Source of the DNA: Gemmata sp.
Lineage (GTDB): Bacteria > Planctomycetota > Planctomycetia > Gemmatales > Gemmataceae
Assembly: GCA_022843445.1 (NCBI GenBank)
Contig: JALHNS010000030.1
Location: 1 to 32,251 of the forward strand
Length of the DNA: 32,251 nucleotides
Direction of reading: 5' to 3'
Positions 30,431-32,251 of this stretch are shown here, one piece after another; positions within the stretch are counted from its first letter, which is position 1, and each line of letters starts with the position of its first letter. Both the position numbers and the translations under genes were made by a program. The notes below the pieces were generated by a model that saw only the letters and a list, made by a program, of their open reading frames with translations, made no database searches and was not told the DNA's origin.

Positions 30431-31144
30431 TCATTCGGTCACTTCGGTGCGATCGGGAACCGTGTTCGCCTTCGGCTTGCTCTTGGTCGGCTTCGTGGGG
30501 CGGATCGCGGCCGCGGGTTTCGGCTTCGGCTGCTCCGGGGCGACCGCCGGCACCTCGCCGCTCGCCGCCATCGTCGCGCGGAGCTTCTTCCGCACGCGCG
30601 ACAGCAGCGCGCCGATGCTGTTCACCGGCACGTCGGTTTCGGTGCTGATCTCCTCGTAACTGCGCCCCTCGAGGTAGTAGAGGCGCACGATCTCGCGCTC
30701 TTTGCCCTTCAGCTTGCGCAGCAGCTTCTCCACCTCTTCGAGGCTCTCCAGCCCCTTCTGCGCGGCGGGCGCGTCGTCCGGCAGTTCTTCGGGCAGCCGG
30801 GTTTCGCCCTTGTTGATCGCGGCGCGCACCTGCTGGCGGCGCGCCAACTCGTGAACGCACACGCGCCGGGCGACGACGGCCAAATAGGTGGCGAGGCTGC
30901 ACTCCTTGCGGAACTCGCGCAGCACTTTGAAGTTGTCGGCGCACACGCGGAGTAGCACTTCGGCCGCGATGTCTTCCACGTCTTCGGGGGCGACGCGGAC
31001 GCTCCGCAGGTGCGCGGTGTAGCCGATGGTGTGGTAGATGAGGCTGAGGAACCGATCGACGAAATCGTTCCACGACCCCGGCTCGCGGTTGAGGCACCGT
31101 TTGAGCAGGTCGCGGTCCACCACGGTGAACGGAGATTCGTCCAC
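30431..31144 (-). CDS. ECF-type RNA polymerase sigma factor
   Basis: The start chosen is GTG at 31144 (MDESPFTVVDRDLLKRCL), 237 residues, with CGAGGTT 7-10 nt upstream. The longer frame to a GTG at 31216 would run through a promoter-like sequence (31190-31218) and is less likely. Region 2 contains WNDFVDRFLSLIYHTIGY, APEDVEDIAAEVLLRVC and CSLATYLAVVARRVCVHEL; region 4 has LKGKEREIVRLYYLEGRSYEEISTETDVPVNSIGALLSRVRKKLR. A Pro/Lys/Ala-rich tail of about 45 residues follows region 4 (EQPKPKPAAAIRPTKPTKSK), unlike classical ECF factors; such tails are seen in several planctomycete groups. It may contact DNA or a regulator. The gap to the other ECF gene is 119 nt. Confidence 0.92.
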   Translation of the reverse strand: MDESPFTVVDRDLLKRCLNREPGSWNDFVDRFLSLIYHTIGYTAHLRSVRVAPEDVEDIAAEVLLRVCADNFKVLREFRKECSLATYLAVVARRVCVHELARRQQVRAAINKGETRLPEELPDDAPAAQKGLESLEEVEKLLRKLKGKEREIVRLYYLEGRSYEEISTETDVPVNSIGALLSRVRKKLRATMAASGEVPAVAPEQPKPKPAAAIRPTKPTKSKPKANTVPDRTEVTE

Positions 31145-31189
31145 GGCCGGAACCTCGTGAGGCCCGTCGTTCCGCTGAGCAACAGAATG

Positions 31190-31218
31190 ATTGTAACCGG
31201 TCGGCGGGCGGTTCACAA
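31190..31218 (-). promoter_or_regulatory. candidate promoter of the second ECF sigma gene
   Basis: The minus strand reads TTGTGA (31218-31213), a 17-nt spacer and TACAAT (31195-31190). Transcription would start near 31183 and leave a leader of about 40 nt before the GTG at 31144. This supports the shorter start of that gene. Confidence 0.45.
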
Positions 31219-31299
31219 CGGCCGGCGGCGGGTTCGCGGGCTACACCATGATACGCGCGCCGGGCGCGACCGTTACAACCGGCCCGCGCAAAAGGCGCG

Positions 31300-32251
31300 T
31301 CAGGGCTTGGCGCGCGGGGGCGGCGCGAGTTCGTCCGGCGGGCCGGCGATCTCGGCGAACCGCGCCAGCACCGCGCAGGCGTCGCGGAACTTGTCGAGTT
31401 TCTTCGTTTCCGCTTCGCCGAAGATGCCGGCGGTGGCGTTCCAGCGCACCGCGTGCGCGCGGGCGAGTGCGAACGCCGCGTCGTACTCGCGGGCCTCAAC
31501 GTGTTTCGTCGCGGCCCGCTGCGCAGCCTCGTGCGCGCGGTCGAAGAGCGACAGCCGCGCCGCCGAGAAGCGGTTGTCGCCGGTCGCGAGCGCGTTCAGT
31601 TCCAAGATGCGGCGCTCGACGTTGGCCCAGTGTTCCGACCCCGCGAGCGGGTTCTTCAGCAACTCGGCGCGCGCGGTACGGTTCACCCAATCGGTTTCGG
31701 CTCCGGTCAGCGGTTGCGAACCGATCAACCCGGCGAACTCGGTGCGGCCCGGCGCGGTGCGCGCGAACCCGTCCCAATCGCCCGGGGCGAGCGCGCGGAA
31801 CTCGGCGGTCAGTGCGGCCTCGGCGCGGTCGTGCCAAGCGTGAAACCACGCGGTGCGCGCCGCGAGCGACTGATCGCCCACGCGCTCGTGGGGGATCACG
31901 TTGATCAGGTCGTGCAGCGCGCGCGCGCCGGCGAAGTCGTTCGGCGCGAGTTCCTCCCACCTCCGCTTGAGTTGCCCCTCGGCGGCCCGCACCCAACTGT
32001 CGCGGCGAATTCCAAGTTCGCGCGCGAGTTCCGGGTACGCCAACTGAAGCCTCGATACTCGCGCCACAACGGTTTTGCCGCGCGCGAGATCGTCCAGCAG
32101 CGGCCGTTCCAACTCGGCTTCCAGCTCGGCGCGCCGCGCGTCGGCTTCGCCGAGCGGCAGCCAGTCGTCCATCTCCGGTACGAGCCACCACGCCGCCGCG
32201 GCGGTGCCGAAGGCCGCGAACAGCGCCAGTAGCCGCACCGCGCGGCGCGCG
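31300..32251 (-). CDS. membrane-anchored hypothetical protein, 5' end at or beyond window edge
   Basis: The frame stops at 31300 and is open to the right edge. A GTG at 32238 gives 312 residues, but no purine-rich ribosome binding site precedes it and upstream codons add basic residues before the membrane helix, so the true start may lie outside. Residues 1-20 from the GTG form one helix (LLALFAAFGTAAAAWWLV). The rest is a large, helix-rich soluble domain rich in Ala, Arg, Glu and Trp: LEAELERPLLDDLARGKTVV, LQLAYPELARELGIRRD, RWEELAPNDFAGARALHDL, AWFHAWHDRAEAALTAEF. No catalytic motif is seen. It has a TPR-like or coiled-coil look and may be a periplasmic or cytosolic scaffold. It lies upstream of the ECF genes in the same direction, at 155 nt from the second ECF start. 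Confidence 0.75.
   Translation of the reverse strand, partial: ARRAVRLLALFAAFGTAAAAWWLVPEMDDWLPLGEADARRAELEAELERPLLDDLARGKTVVARVSRLQLAYPELARELGIRRDSWVRAAEGQLKRRWEELAPNDFAGARALHDLINVIPHERVGDQSLAARTAWFHAWHDRAEAALTAEFRALAPGDWDGFARTAPGRTEFAGLIGSQPLTGAETDWVNRTARAELLKNPLAGSEHWANVERRILELNALATGDNRFSAARLSLFDRAHEAAQRAATKHVEAREYDAAFALARAHAVRWNATAGIFGEAETKKLDKFRDACAVLARFAEIAGPPDELAPPPRAKP

Noticed and set aside
1-32251. tRNA, rRNA, tmRNA or RNase P genes
   Set aside because: No cloverleaf with a CCA-type end, rRNA core segment or tmRNA/RNase P motif was recognised on either strand; a covariance-model scan would be decisive.

Overview
The window looks like chromosomal DNA of a planctomycete, most likely a Gemmata-like member of the Gemmataceae. 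The base composition is GC-rich and GTG starts are common. The gene families are a planctomycete signature set: two DUF1559 proteins (one pseudopilin-like, one lipoprotein), DUF1549/DUF1553 (PSCyt2/PSD1), DUF1501, DUF1080, secreted sulfatases, a TIGR02996 repeat-companion protein and two planctomycete-style ECF sigma factors. I found no tRNA, rRNA, CRISPR array, insertion sequence or phage gene.

Left part (1-5.8 kb): the 3'-truncated end of an RsmE-type 16S rRNA methyltransferase, a tiny ORF just ahead of it, and a 66-residue orphan preceded by a long non-coding leader with a near-consensus sigma-70 promoter. Next come a DUF1559 lipoprotein, an RpoD/SigA-like sigma factor, a small HTH-like protein, an M67/JAMM metallopeptidase and a TIGR02996/LRR protein. 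Most genes here point left.

Middle (5.8-18.2 kb): a membrane-anchored VWA protein, a BCS1-like AAA ATPase, an SGNH hydrolase and an iduronate-2-sulfatase-like sulfatase. Divergent from the sulfatase is a rightward 7 kb gene train: PSCyt2/PSD1 protein, DUF1080 protein, unknown 201-residue protein, WD40 protein and a Tat-exported DUF1501 protein. These genes probably form one export-related unit. The PSD1 gene carries an in-frame palindromic insertion of about 131 bp.

Right part (18.2-32.25 kb): a VWA protein, a Tat-exported GFO/IDH/MocA oxidoreductase, a zinc-ribbon membrane protein, a DUF6398-pRiA4b ORF-3 fusion and an 851-residue sulfatase-sialidase fusion. These are followed by a DUF1559 pseudopilin, a small lipoprotein, a PQQ-type beta-propeller, a decayed toxin-antitoxin-like pair, an ECF sigma gene overlapping a small membrane-protein gene, a second ECF sigma gene and a membrane-anchored unknown protein running off the edge.

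Sulfatases, sialidase-like domain, SGNH hydrolase, DUF1080 and GFO/IDH proteins together suggest extracytoplasmic degradation of sulfated glycans (inference). Non-coding space is short and mostly filled with hairpins or large inverted repeats of several unrelated types, including MITE/REP-like units at 5801-5913, 6919-7078, 13038-13168 and 13933-13998.
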